Part shown: piece after piece, positions 43,731 through 55,283 of the stretch
How positions within the stretch are numbered: position 1 is the first letter of the stretch
Layout of the letters: each line of letters begins with the position of its first letter
Assembly: GCA_022376465.1 (NCBI GenBank)
Contig: JACDTU010000011.1
Coordinates: 124,001 to 188,000 of the forward strand
DNA from: Cubamyces lactineus
Taxonomy: Eukaryota > Basidiomycota > Agaricomycetes > Polyporales > Polyporaceae
Length of the DNA stretch: 64,000 nt
Direction of reading: 5' to 3'
Position numbers and translations under genes: made by a program
The notes under the pieces: generated by a model
Database searches by the model: none
The model's input: the letters and a program-made list of their open reading frames with translations, nothing else
What the model was told of the DNA's origin: nothing

Positions 43731-45978
43731 ATGACAATCTCTGTTGGAAGGCTCGGCGCGCTACTAGTCGCTGTCGCGGGTATGGCAGCAGCATACCCAT
43801 TGACCTGGAAGAGGCAAGGTGCTGGCGCACCCAAGTTGGTAGTCGCGCACCATATCGTTGGTCTTACTGGAGGAAATCCTGCTGGAGCATTTACCCTGGA
43901 TACCTGGACCAATGACATCAAGCTCGCCTCGTCGAACGGCATCGACGGCTTTGCCTTGAACATCGGTGCAGACGACTTCACCTTCCAGCAAGTTGGTTTT
44001 GCGTACGCAATTCTATAATGCAGTGATCGAGACTGACTGACCTGACCTGCACCTTAGCTATCAGGCGGCCGCGGGTGTTAGCCCTGACTTCAAGCTGTTC
44101 TTGTCATTGGATATGGGGTACGCCATCTTGTTATACCACTCATATACGGCCGTTTCATAGAACACATTTCTGCAGCGCAATTGATGCCCAGATTGGTTGC
44201 AACAAGACGGAAGCCGGCGACTTCATTCGCAATGTGACAAACACCTTCATCACGCAACCCAACCAGCTCCAGATTGACGGCAAACCACTGGTCTCAACGT
44301 TTGCCGGGGAACTCTGTACCCTCGGAGGAGCAGACGTTTTCACCGGCTGGAACACCGAATTTACCCAGCACCCTGACATAGCGGGCAAGATCCACTTCGT
44401 TCCCTCGTTCTTCATCGACATTCAGCAATTCAAGAACTTCAGCAATGTATTAGACGGAGACTTCAACGTAAGTGGACTGCGGTGCTTACCCTATCGCGTT
44501 CCTTCTCAACCCTTCGATAGTTCAATGGGGGCTGGCCGATCACCTTCACCACGGACAACGGTGCCGCCCAGCAGCTCCTCGGTCTTGGCCCCGACGACAG
44601 CTTCGACAACCTAACTCCTGAACAACAAGGCATCATCGCGAGTCAAATTGGAAGCTTCGATGTGGATGACGAACACATTACCCAGCTAGGCCTGGTGGCA
44701 AATAGCGCACACACGTACATGACAGCCGTCGCGCCGTGGTTCTTCACACATTTCAATGAGCAGCAGGGAAACAAGAACGTTCGCTATGACTAGTTCGTTT
44801 ATCGCCTATTCCACGTTGACTCATAATTATTTCAGTTCATATTCGACGCGGACGACCACCTGTACGTCACGAGGTGGCAGAACCTAATCCAAAACCGCGA
44901 CAAGGTCGACATCGCCCAGATCGTCACATGGAACGACTTCGGCGAGTCGCACTACATTGGGCCGATTGAGGGTAACCTCCCCGCCGGCTCAGAGGTGTGG
45001 ACCACCGGTTTCGACCATCAAGGTACATTGATTACGGCTGCAACGCCACGGTTAGATGGCTCACTTGCGCCCAGGGTTCCTCCAGATCACCAACCACTTC
45101 GCGACCTGGTTCAAGACTGGCACCGAGCCGCCGATCACCACTGACCAACTTGTCATGTGGGCGCGTCCTCATCCCAAGGACGCCACGCCTTCGAATGACC
45201 CGCTTACCGCCCCCTCCAACTTCCAACTCGTGAGTTCTTCGCACATTCGCCCACTGTACCATGACACTCACAGAATGATTCATTGACCCCCTAGACTCAA
45301 GACCGGCTGTGGGCAGTCGTCCTGGCTACGGCTCCGGGTAGCCTCACCCTCGCGACGGGAGACACCGCGACGCAGACGTTCGACGTGCAGCCCGGCGTCA
45401 ATAAGTTCAATATGTCCCTTACACCCGGCGGGTTCATGCAGGGCACGCTCACGCGCGATAACGCAACAGTGATCAACCTGAAGCCGGACGGGTACACGTT
45501 CAACCCGAACCCCACGACGTTCAATTTCAACATCTTCGTCGCTGCGGCTTCTGCAGATGCCAGCGGTGCTGCCCCTGCCCCACCTGCATCGACCGATCCT
45601 GCTGCGCCTCCTGCGTCGACCGATTCGACCGCTCCTCCAGCATCCACAGATCCGGTGGCGCCGCCGGCTTCCACTGATTCCGCTGCACCTCCGGCATCTA
45701 CGGATACTGCTGCCAGTGCAGCTCCCACTGACACCGCCGTCGTTCCCCCATCGACACGGCTCTACCTACGGACACTGCGGTCCCTCCTACAGACACTGCC
45801 GTTGTGCCACCTGCGTCTTCCGCTCCGGTGGACACAGCTGCGGCTGCTACGCCCACCGACGCCACTGCCACGCCCGCTCCCTCTCCTTGAGGCAATCTTC
45901 GCATCCTGTAGATTTCCTACTGAGGGCGCGGACCGCATGCGGCGTTTCTGTCGTTACCCTACTGTGTTTCTATTGTAG
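43731..45978 (+). CDS. GH71 glucan endo-1,3-alpha-glucosidase (mutanase), copy 2, tail frame break
   Basis: Paralogue of the preceding gene. Exons 43731..44002, 44058..44117, 44176..44467, 44521..44778, 44836..45022, 45075..45229, 45295..45978. Exon 2 (60 nt), exon 5 (187 nt) and exon 6 (155 nt) equal those of copy 1. Signal peptide MTISVGRLGALLVAVAGMAA; landmarks KLVVAHHIVGLTGG, NDIKLASSNGIDGFALNIGA, IHFVPSFFIDI, YMTAVAPWFFTHFN, IVTWNDFGESHYIGPIE. The C-terminus gains a Pro/Ala/Ser/Thr/Asp repeat tail (PPASTDxxA units). At a run of five C (45745-45749) the frame turns from the repeat tail into unrelated Leu/Arg sequence ending at 45978. The same kind of repeats continue in another frame to a TGA at 45888-45890. 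So one C is probably missing, either a true mutation or a sequencing error. Confidence 0.88.
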
Positions 45979-46575
45979 TAGAGAAGCTGGGCGATTGTAT
46001 TACTAGCTTCGAGTTCCACGTAGAGAAGCAAGACAAGAGCGTAGGAGGTAAGGAAAGCAAACGCTACAAGAAATGGTCATAGAACGTGATGAACGTGAAG
46101 GTCCGTAACGGTCCGTAAGATGAAAGACACAGTAGAGTCAAGAGACAAGACAAAGCCCGCATAGTTTGCTTATGAGGCGCGCTAGAACGCGCGCCATAGT
46201 AGCCATGCCGACACTATCAATACCCATGATATCCTGGACATAGCATGAGCAGCGTCATCCTCACAGAACAGGAAGGGTGCACGTACCATCCACGGCAGTC
46301 GTCGAACGCGCGTGTACACTCGGCCCCCTTGACAACGCTGAGACGGAAACGGAGGCCGAAGTCGTCCCGGGACCTGTAGCGTCTGTAGCTGACTTCAAAT
46401 CGTCAGCCTCAGCGCTCTTTGCACCGTTTGCAAACCAGGAGCTTTGGCTACGGAGTTGATGGAGGCTCTGCGGGAGATAGCAAGGTCAGCACATAGAGCG
46501 AAGACGAAGAGAGGGAGTGACATACGGGGATTATGGGAGGGCGTTCGGGGAGGGCAGCCTGAGCAGAGGAGGTTG
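45979..46575. other. Intergenic between convergent genes
   Basis: About 600 bp with no recognisable gene: 3' flanks of GH71 copy 2 and of the DUF6534-type gene. Confidence 0.4.
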
Positions 46576-48411
46576 TCAGTATGCCGCACGTTCTATGAGC
46601 GGAATGGGACGTACGCCGTTGAGCTCACGTTCCAGGCGATATCGGATCTGCGCGTCTGCAATCTCAGCGTCGTGTGCAACACCTTGTACAAGGCCGCGGC
46701 TGTTCAGACTATATGACGGGAGAAACCGAGGGCTGATATCAGTGCTGGTACGGACGGTGTGGTTCCTTCTCAGCGTACGTAGATAGTAAAGACATAGCGT
46801 GGACTATGAATGGGCAATGTCAGCATCAGGATGGGATAATTTGCGCATTGGAAACAACTGACCTTTGCTGCTCGCCATGTGGAACGACATCCAGACCAAA
46901 CGCGGCCGTAGCGCGAAGTACTGTGGCATACGAAATCAATGCATATATGAGAATGCACGCCAATCCCGCCACTTACTGTGATCGTAGTCATAACTTGCAT
47001 CAGCCTGTGGAATTTTGCACCGTCAATCCTGCCCTACCATGAATGTATACTGAACGGCGAGACTTACGTAGACAGTAAACCACGGTTTACAACGTTGACC
47101 AATGCGTCTCGGGCAACGCCCTTGCTAGATACAGAACCATTCCGTGGGGTTTGTTGGTACATACTACGGATAGCGACAGTCTGACGATCATACCTGGAGC
47201 TATGCTTACACATCGAGCACAGCCAGTAGAGTGTTGCGTTGATCATTACATCCGTGGCGATCTGCAGCGCGGCGCTCGCAGCAGATAGGCCCTACACGAG
47301 GCTGAGACATAACTTATCTGTCAAGCAATAAAGCGACTTACGTCGATCCATGCAGGGTGAGGACTTGCAAAACCGAAAGCTGAGCTGTGAACGTCTTTCA
47401 ACATGTAGATATAGCCTGAGATCTGTTGTAATTGCTCTACCCTTGCACGGTCGCGGCTAAGAAGAATATATGATTAACAGAGGGGTGAAGGTGACAACCG
47501 GGTAGGAACTCACCCAAGCCAGTCACTTGGATTGTGACCATACATCAGCATAGATCGGAAGTCCTGAGTCGTACGCATACCCAACATACCGATAGCGATA
47601 ATTGACACCAAACCCTTAGAACTTTGTCAGCAGACAAACATAGGGGAATGATGTCGGCACCGCGTACGATGAATGCTGGGAGGTACCAATGGCGTCTTCC
47701 CACTGTTCGGGGCATTCAGGACACGCTTTGCGTCATAGTACGCCCCGGGCTGCTTACACTGCCAAATCCTTCCAACGAAATACCTAGTGAACATCGATGT
47801 GAGAAATACAAGAGCCCAAAGGGCATGTCCAATGGCACCCACATTTGTACCATGAATACAACTGCGAACTGAGCAGCTACGCGCTTAGTATCTTCAAACC
47901 CTTCGTAATAACCCTGGCTTGGTGTCACTGACCGAGAATGCACGTTCGACCTCGACGCTCCTGTCAGGCAGGCGGTAAGCGTGTCTAAGTGTGAACGCCA
48001 ATCCCCCTGTCTAACTTACTCTGGGACATCAATAGTTGCGAAAGTGAGATTGCGACGGGCGACGGCAAATATGTACACCGCCTGCATCGACAAGGCCATC
48101 GTCGTAGAATCGAATAACCACAGTACCAAGATCTATACTTGGCGTCGTATCCTCTCATGCGCAAATTGCAATGGTTCACACGCACGAAGAATTTCATTGC
48201 GAGGCAGTCTTTCCGATAGCGGTCGAAGTATTGAAGGTTCTGCAAGAACGTGAGACCATAAAACCTTACAGATATGTCACCGCGTATCAGAACAGCGTAT
48301 AACTTCGCTGGACGAATGGGAGACGTACATCGCGGCGAGAATGGTTCCGATGACATATACGCCAACGGTGTTGTCCTGAGAGACGTGATCTGGAACGGAT
48401 GGCCACCACAT
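46576..48411 (-). CDS. Multi-pass membrane protein, DUF6534-like family
   Basis: Predicted integral membrane protein of a large Agaricomycete-specific family; no known biochemical role. The gene has many short exons, so the model is partial. Visible coding pieces in order: MWWPSVPDHVSQDNTVGVYV then IGTILAAM; FYGLTFLQNLQYFDRYRKDC then LAMKFF; ILVLWLFDSTTMALSMQAVY then IFAVA; GAIGHALWALVFLTSMFTRY followed by FVGRIWQ; GLSAASAALQIATDVMINAT then LYWL; VVNRGLLST; VWMSFHMASSK; VHAMSLLSTLNSRGLVQGVA. These match the family's conserved blocks (FD-Y and RIW in the first half, the ADxLI-like helix, the TVNRGLLT-like helix, and the terminal LLATLNSR). The stop at 46578-46576 follows ERAAY. Exon borders between 47.8 and 47.3 kb were not resolved. 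Confidence 0.68.
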
Positions 48412-48983
48412 AGTGGATGAAAGTGGCAAAAGCGATGTGGCCGCGGCGGGGAGTGAAGAGGAAGGAGGGGGGCGACGCTCGCACGGGCTCGAGCTGTGGG
48501 GTCAATATATACAGGTCGAGAGAGGATTGGAAGGTACCACTTCTAAGCTGCAAACTTGCATCGAACCGACTTCTGTACCCCTCGTTAATAGCTGCAAATT
48601 CAGTGGCTAACTCTGAGTTGTTCGTCTCGCCTTCATAGCAGTCCTATGAATATGGAGGCAACCAGCCAAATGCATGCACCAGTAGCAGTTGGTATTCCTG
48701 AGATCGTGATACGTGGTGAGTTGCTAAAGACGTTATAAATGTGTGTCAATTGCCCGAGCGCTGGGAGGCCGTTTATGCGGCGCATTGACCTTCTTATCGT
48801 TGAGTTGGCGGGGTTTGCGGACCAATGGAAGGGCCGCTCCCAAGGCAAAAGTGGCCGAACAGGGTGTAGTGGATGCCATGCACCGGGCACAGTACATTCA
48901 CCGGTCAATGACTTTGAGGTGCATGCGTGTTATCGCATGAATTACCAAAGCTATATGATAGCAGAAGAAGCGTGACAACATGA
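48412..48983. other. Intergenic
   Basis: About 570 bp between two minus-strand genes. Holds the DUF6534-like gene's promoter and the 3' flank of the uL6m gene. No further gene recognised. Confidence 0.4.
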
Positions 48984-49681
48984 CTACTTCTTCTTGACAG
49001 TCTTCATCCGGACCCTCTCGTTCCCCACAATGACGCCCTGTATACTGGGTAAACGGAGAGACAGCGTGGATTGATGACCGAGCGCACCTTTCCCTTGTAC
49101 GGTTCTGGGGGCCTCAACCTCCGTATTTGCGCAGCAAAGAGCCCGAGCTTGTGCTTGTCCGTGCAGCTGAGGACGATCTTGGTGGGCTGTGGCACCTCTA
49201 TTTTGATGTGCTCCGGGACGGACATGAAGACTGAGTGGGAGAATCCCAGTTTCATATTGAGGCGCTGACCGCTGCGACCTTCGCCCCTGCCTCGGGGGTC
49301 GGCCTCAAGTGCAGCACGATAACCGACACCGACGAGGTAGACGGGAGTGGTGAAGCCCTCGGTCATGCCAATGATGGCGTTGTGGATGAGCGTGCGGGTG
49401 AGCCCCCACATGGCACGTTGCTTGCGTTCCTTCGGGTTCTCGACAGCCACGGATAATGTGTTTGGTGCGGTGTTGGTTAGCTTCAAGAAGGGATGGAGTG
49501 GCACGAAGGTCTCGCCGAGAGGACCCTTGACGGAGACAGCGGTGGGGGTAGGCTCGAGAGAGACAGTTGGCGGGTAGACTATGGGCTTCTTGCCGATGTT
49601 GGAGACCAGCCCAGAGGCAACGGCGGAGGAGTGGAAGGAACGGAAGGCCTGGCGGGCCTCAGCCTGCCACCGGAGAATCAT
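48984..49681 (-). CDS. MRPL6: Mitochondrial ribosomal protein uL6m
   Basis: Large-subunit mitoribosomal protein. Exons 49681..49088 and 49037..48984 (50 nt intron) give 215 aa. The start is the ATG at 49681 (MILRWQAEARQAFRSFHSSA), an N-terminus with mitochondrial presequence character. uL6 landmarks: SNIGKKPIVYPPTVSL, VSVKGPLGETFVPLH, RAMWGLTRTLIHNAIIGMTE with GFTTPVYLVGVGYRA, NMKLGFSHSVFMSVP, and IKIEVPQPTKIVLS. The C-terminal core follows as DKHKLGLFAAQIRRLRPPEP and YKGKGV. Exon 2 supplies the basic end VRMKTVKKK. Divergent from the ARC1 gene with only 173 bp between start codons, so a shared promoter is likely. Confidence 0.94.
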
Positions 49682-49854
49682 CCTCGCTCGTTGCTGAAGT
49701 CGACGACCAGACACACTTGGACGCCGAGAGCACTGGCACGACCGAGCGTGACACCCAAATTCTGTACGTGACCGTCACAGACAAGCGCAATGTGACTTTC
49801 GTCACACAGAGCGATACGACGCGTGCACGTGAGAGGAGCAGACTGATTCCGAAA

Positions 49855-51467
49855 ATGTCAAGATTATTGACTCGAGGCCTTGCAAGGCAGCTGCAGCTTT
49901 CTCCAGCCACTAGATCGCCCTTTGCTACCCATCGATTCCAACTCTCATTGCTCAGAAAGATGTCCGCCAGTGCCGCTCTTGCAAAACTGCCCTCGCCTCT
50001 TCGAGATCTCGTCGCCGCAGCTGCACAGGACGGCAGCGAGGACTTTGGCAGATCTGAGAAGGACAAGGCGGAGGTCACAGAATGGATCGACAAGGTCGCC
50101 CAGGGCGAGGTTGCAAAGCCCGACAACTTCAAGGTGAGTGCATCGCGTGCCACGCAATAGCCGATCCTGACGGGAAGCAGGATCTCGAAGCGACTCTCGT
50201 TCCCCGCACCTACATCGTGAGCAATTACTTCACCGCCGCCGACGCAGCCCTCTATGGTGCACTTCACCCCGCACTTGTATGTGAAATGTTCATAGTCCGC
50301 CTGTACACATACCGACGTACCCCGATCAGTCACAACTGCAGCCCGCGCAATACTACTCTCATCCCGCCATCACCCGTTACTTTAACCACATTCAGCACTA
50401 CCCATCCGTCCGCAAGGCTGCGGAGCCTCTAGCACCCGCTTTCTCTGTGGTCCAGTTTGACCTCGAAAACGCGCCACACCAGGAGCGCAAGGCCGAGCCT
50501 CCGAAGAAGGAAAAAGCCAAGGCTGCGCCTGCTGCTCCCGAGGGTGAGGCGCCTGCCGCTGCACCTGCTAAGGCCGACAAGGCGGAAAAGAAGGCCAAGA
50601 AGGCTGAGGAGGGTGACAAGGCGGCCGAGCAGAGTCAGAAAGAGGGAAAGTCACAGAAGAAGGAGAAGAAGGCTAAGGAGCCCAAACCCCAGGAGGACAA
50701 GAAGAAGGCCGAGGATGCAGGCGAGCCCGTGCCATCCATGATCGACCTCCGAGTTGGCCGTATCGTTGACAGTCAGTATTACTCTACACTGTCACTCTTA
50801 CTCCGAGGCTGATCTATACATGCAGTCAAAAAGCACCCCGATGCTGATGGTCTCTATGTCGAGGTATGCGCACATTGTAGTTGGGCCCGCAACGCAGGAA
50901 GCTCATCGCAATATCCTAGCAAATCGACTTTGCTGAGGAAACGGGCCCCCGGACGGTCGTGTCTGGTCTCGTGCACTACATCCCCATAGAGGAAATGCGC
51001 GACAAGATCCTCGTCGGCGTGGTAAGAGTCATCTCTACCTCTCCACGTAACGCGCAAACTCACTCACGGAAAACAGTGCAACCTGAAGCCTGCGAACATG
51101 CGCGGCGTTAAGTCCTTTGCCATGGTCCTCTGCGTATGTATATCGCATCCCTTCCTGCTTTATCATACTCATCATCGCATTTCAGGCGACTCACAAAGAC
51201 GGCAAGGAGGCCGGTATCGAGCTGGTGCAGCCCCCTGCAGGCGCCAAGCCCGGAGATCGCGTGTACTTTGAGGGCTTCGAGTCGAACGAGCCGCTCTCTC
51301 AGCTCAACCCGAAGAAGAAGATCTTTGAGACGATCCAGCCTGGCTTCACGACCCTCGAGACGCACGAGGCGGCATGGGTGAACCCTGCGACGGGCAGCGT
51401 ACACAAGATCAGGACCAAGGACGGCGCGTGCATTGCACCGAAGTTCGTCGGCGCATCGTTGTCATAA
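49855..51467 (+). CDS. ARC1: ARC1/EMAPII-type tRNA-binding cofactor of aminoacyl-tRNA synthetases
   Basis: Non-catalytic tRNA-binding protein that, in yeast, joins methionyl- and glutamyl-tRNA synthetases and boosts their tRNA affinity. Exons 49855..50133, 50181..50276, 50342..50771, 50826..50863, 50920..51021, 51077..51133, 51186..51467 give 427 aa, all in phase. N-terminal GST-like region (about 40-165, e.g. PRTYIVSNYFTAADAALYGA). Then a Lys/Ala/Glu linker of about 100 residues. Then the OB-fold tRNA-binding domain: MIDLRVGRIVD, KKHPDADGLYVEQID, RTVVSGLVHYIP, VGVCNLKPANMRGVKSFAMV and LCATHKDG, ending with the EMAPII extension. An in-frame Met at residue 36 (MSASAALAKL) follows an Arg-rich, acidic-poor leader (MSRLLTRGLARQ...), suggesting alternative starts. 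Confidence 0.93.
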
Positions 51468-51717
51468 GCCCAGACCTCTGCTACCAGGGGATAGTGATCA
51501 GGGGTTCGCGTAAGTAGTCATTGGCCCGGAGGGCTTGTATTTTTCACGCTATAGAAGCTGTTTCTGTCACAGCTATAGGGGAGTTTGAAGAGTATAGTAT
51601 ACCACAAGAAGTCTATCCAGGTAACAAACCACAAACCCCTCAATATTCCGACCCGCCCGCAGATTATAACCCTGTTATGTCGATCCTCCGCACTGCTTTG
51701 CTTACATCCCTGAGCCA

Positions 51718-53281
51718 CTATTCGGCATCATACCGCCCTTTGCCAGTGTCGAAATTATTCCCGACCTTTCTGAGGAGAAAATCGCCATATACGACCGGCT
51801 GGTAGGTCTTCTCAGGGCCACGGAGCTTGCGCAGAGCGCGATCCTCCTCCTGTACACGTCGGGCAGTGGGGAGCGGCTCGATACGCGCATCAAAGTTAGG
51901 TTCGAAGAAAAATGGTATCCTGCAGAGTGTAATGAGACTTGCAAATATTGAATCGGGGTTAATACTCACGATACGCTATTATGCACACGTTCGAGGCCGC
52001 CATTAGGATGCTGCACGGTCCGACTAGTGGGTATGTGGCACCCACCGATAGTTCGAACCTCGATGCACAACACGGTGTAACGTGCTCTTGTACAAGCCAT
52101 TCGTCCATACCTCCCACACTAATTCAACATACTATCAGTCGCAGGACGGCTCAAGGCTCGGGCCAGATATAGTATGACTAACTTTCGCCAATGTTGCAAA
52201 CGACACATCCCGGTATGGGGTCTGCGTTGATCCATTGACCGCCTTCTTCCACCTCTTGTTCTGGTGGCACGGTGTCCTTCTTCTCTACTAGTAGTCCAGG
52301 GTGATCAAGGAACACCTGTAAAGCACCGGGTGTAGGGTCTGCGTAGAGGAACCTGTGATATGTAGAATGAATCAGCGGAAGGTTCAACCTGAGTACGAGA
52401 TATTCACGTCAGGCATCCGTAATCTCTGTGTGCGATAGTTCAGTGGTTGAAAGCACTGCGTATGCGGACAAGAATATCACCTGTGTGCCCCGCACGAAAA
52501 GCCGTCGTCATCATTGGGTAGCGGCGGGTATCCTGCGTTCGTATGGGTAACATGCGTTGGTAAACGGAAGGTTTTGTGAGGAACATACCTATGATCCGCA
52601 TAACCCAGAAGCTCTCGTCAATCTTGCCGCGAAGGTCGGCCCACTCTTCCGACGTTAGGCCCAGGCCAGTGGCCATCCTGTCATAGTACAACGACCTCAA
52701 CTAGCCTTCTCATCAGTGATGACTCGGGTGGTGCTCACGCCTCCATTACGATCATACCAAGCTCCTTCATCTTGTCTATCCAGCGCTGGTACTTCTCCCT
52801 GAAGCCTGGAATGGCAGGCCATTGGTTCTCACCCCAGAGCGGCTTGGACTTGTTAGGTTCCTTTACTGGGCGGTAGAAGTCAATGGCTTCATGGTTGTCT
52901 GCCTTGCCGTTGGTAATGTTCTCTTTCAACCTCTGGTACCCTACGCGCCGTCAGATCATGGTTTATCATGGATAGGATGGGCAACTGCAGACCTCTCGCG
53001 TTGTCCTCCCTTGCGATGGAAATCTTGTCTTTCTCCCCTTGCGGCAACGCGAAGAACTCGCGTGCGAGGCGAGTGAGCTCTTCGGGCTCGGAAGGGTCCG
53101 CAAAAGCTGAAATATCCAGGTAGAAGAAGCCGTACTCGGCGCAGGCTGCATGGAGGGCTGCCGCTGCGGATAACCGGCCATGTGCGTGCGGATTCAAGAA
53201 CGGTTCAATGTTGATGACAGGAAGCGCGGCAAGTTTAGGCGCGTCAGAGGTGCTCTCTGCTGTGGTGAACGCGGGGTTCAT
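51718..53281 (-). CDS. 2-oxoglutarate/Fe(II)-dependent dioxygenase, IPNS-like
   Basis: Non-heme iron oxygenase; substrate not deducible. Multi-exon from ATG 53281 (MNPAFTTAESTSD) to the stop at 51718. DIOX_N part: LPVINIEPFL, HAACAEYGFFYLDI, REFFALPQGEKDK. Middle: WPAIPGFREKYQRW. Catalytic part: the iron triad is split by introns. The HTD of GAHTDYGCLTF straddles the intron near 52412-52470. The distal His is in YKSTLHRVVHRGSNYR. The 2OG-binding Arg follows, giving RIPFFFEPNFDARIEP. The C-terminal blocks are YQPVVYGDF and GKGRYDAE. Fungal members include gibberellin- and penicillin-like enzymes and many orphans. No biosynthetic cluster partners surround it. Confidence 0.88.
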
Positions 53282-53596
53282 GTCGGAGGTTCAGGTCAAG
53301 GAGCGTAGACCGTTACATTGCTGTGATATCAAGAGCCCCGTACTTATCATGCGTGCTCTGAGATTAGAACACAGAGCAGAGGTGCGGGGAAGATAAGATC
53401 ATTGCATCTAGGAGTGTCCGAGATTAGATTAGATGCTCAGACGCCCATTACGCTCTCAGCGAGACTGCACTCGCAGCTTGACGCGGACGACCCAACCACT
53501 CCTTTCTCAGTCTGCACACGTTGCTTCGCTTCTTTTGCATACCCCGTGTGTCACCAAAACACAGCGCTGCCGGACGCGACCCCATCTACGAATACC
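53282..53596. other. Divergent intergenic region
   Basis: About 315 bp between the 2OG oxygenase and histone-fold genes, likely a bidirectional promoter. Nothing else recognised. Confidence 0.4.
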
Positions 53597-55053
53597 ATGG
53601 CTCAGTCCTTCACGACTATCTCTGCAGACGGCCGCCGCTCGATGGGAGCCACAACCTCTGGTTTCAACTCAGAGGAAGAGATTGACCAACTGGACTCGGG
53701 CTTGGACGACGTTGACGAGGACGATGACATGGAGCCTGAGGTGGAAGAAGAGGAGAACATATCCGCAGTCAAAGGGCGCAAGAAGCTCGGTGTACGCGTT
53801 CCTGGGCAAACACTCCTCCCGCAAGACAAGGTGGACAACATATTGCAGGCGGAAGGTACCACGCCTGACTAGTCGACCATTCTCTTTGCCTCTGACACCA
53901 CGTATCAGGCGCCGGTCCCCACATGTCAAAAGAAGCCGTGTTTATGCTCTCCATAGCCACTGTGAGTCTCACAGGCAATCCGACGCATGGTTGGAGTCGC
54001 TTATAGAATCACGCCTACAGGAAGAGTTCATCAAAAAGCTAGCAGAGGCAGGGTACAAGCAGACTATCTCCGAGAATCGCCAGCACGTACAGTATCGCGA
54101 CATGGGTAAGTGTGCTATGCAAACGCACCGTTGTGGACCATCCATTCATACCGAACGTAGCAATCCTCGCACAGCAGCGCTCTGAATACAAGTTCCTCGA
54201 AGGTAGTACGCCCCCTTCCCTCTGAATCCTTATCCAACTCATTGTTCTATAGACACCATCCCAAGACCAATTTGTATCAAGGAAGCCATGGCACTTCGTT
54301 CCGCAAAAGAACGCGAACTGCTGGAGGACGATCCTGCCATCTCTGCAGCACCTCCTTCGTCTCCCCCTCTGATGCCTACTACTACGCCTAGTGCGTCTAC
54401 AAGTATCAGCACCGCGAGGGCAAAGCCCAAAGCCCGTCAATCTCTTCCTGCGGAAATCAACGGGAAGCCAAAACTAAATGGGAGCGCCAGCGCTGGTGTC
54501 GCTGGTGGTTCTGCGAGCGCAGGGCCTAGTGCAGCCAGTCTTGCAGCACGGAACCGCGTGCGCGATAGTAATGGGAGGTGGCGCAAATCTAACAATGTAA
54601 ATGGGAGTGCACACGCAAGCAATACCCCGAGCGCCACCGCGAGCACAGGAACGCGAGCAGGCAGTGCGCGCATTCGCAATCGCTCTGCAAGAGCGCGCGA
54701 AGCTGCAGAGGCAGCGGAGCATGGTAGCCACGTAGTTCACCAAAACAGCGTATCGCCGCCACACCCTAACGGACGAAGCGCGAGCAGTGCGAGTCTGCAC
54801 CAGGGTGAGTAGCGTTTTGACAGGTGTTTAGGGAGACGATGTTCAATGTTACATGAGCCAAGCAGATATACACGCTTCCCCGGAGCCGGGAGCACAGGGA
54901 GACCACTGGAGCGCTTCAGGCCCAATTACAGGGCCTGCGAGTGGGTACCTGGAGGAGAGTAACCGTGTATCGTTCGGCGGTAGGAGTAGCATGGCAGACA
55001 ATCCTGGTCGAACGATCTACTCTCAGCAACGCCCACCACCCCAGCCCCGATGA
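53597..55053 (+). CDS. Histone-fold protein, Dpb3/POLE4/CHRAC15-like (NF-YC type)
   Basis: Probably a subunit of DNA polymerase epsilon or a chromatin-remodelling complex. Exons 53597..53855, 53909..53961, 54021..54105, 54161..54202, 54253..54804, 54866..55053 give 392 aa. An acidic N-terminus (GLDDVDEDDDMEPEVEEEE) precedes the histone fold: LLPQDKVDNILQAEGAG, HMSKEAVFMLSIATEEFIKK then LAEAGYKQT, and HVQYRDMAILAQQ with FLEDTIPRPI. The VQYRDMA and FLEDTIP blocks match Dpb3/POLE4. The C-terminal 230 residues are Ala/Ser/Arg-rich and disordered-looking, far longer than in POLE4. Partner specificity (Dpb4, NF-YB-like) cannot be read from sequence. Confidence 0.82.
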
Positions 55054-55283
55054 CCGGAATTCCTACCTAGATACCACCTATTATTTTTGATCAACTCTAC
55101 TCCCTTGCTGTCCTGCTCGCAAGCATCCCTCGCTTTTCGAATTACCTATTGTATCAGGTTCGTACTGACCGGCTTCGCGTTGCACTGGGTATTGACCAAT
55201 ACAGTTGCATGCAGATAATGTACAGATGTTACGCCCTATCGTACAAACGCATTACTACAAGTCCAGAGAGGAGCGTGTCACGT

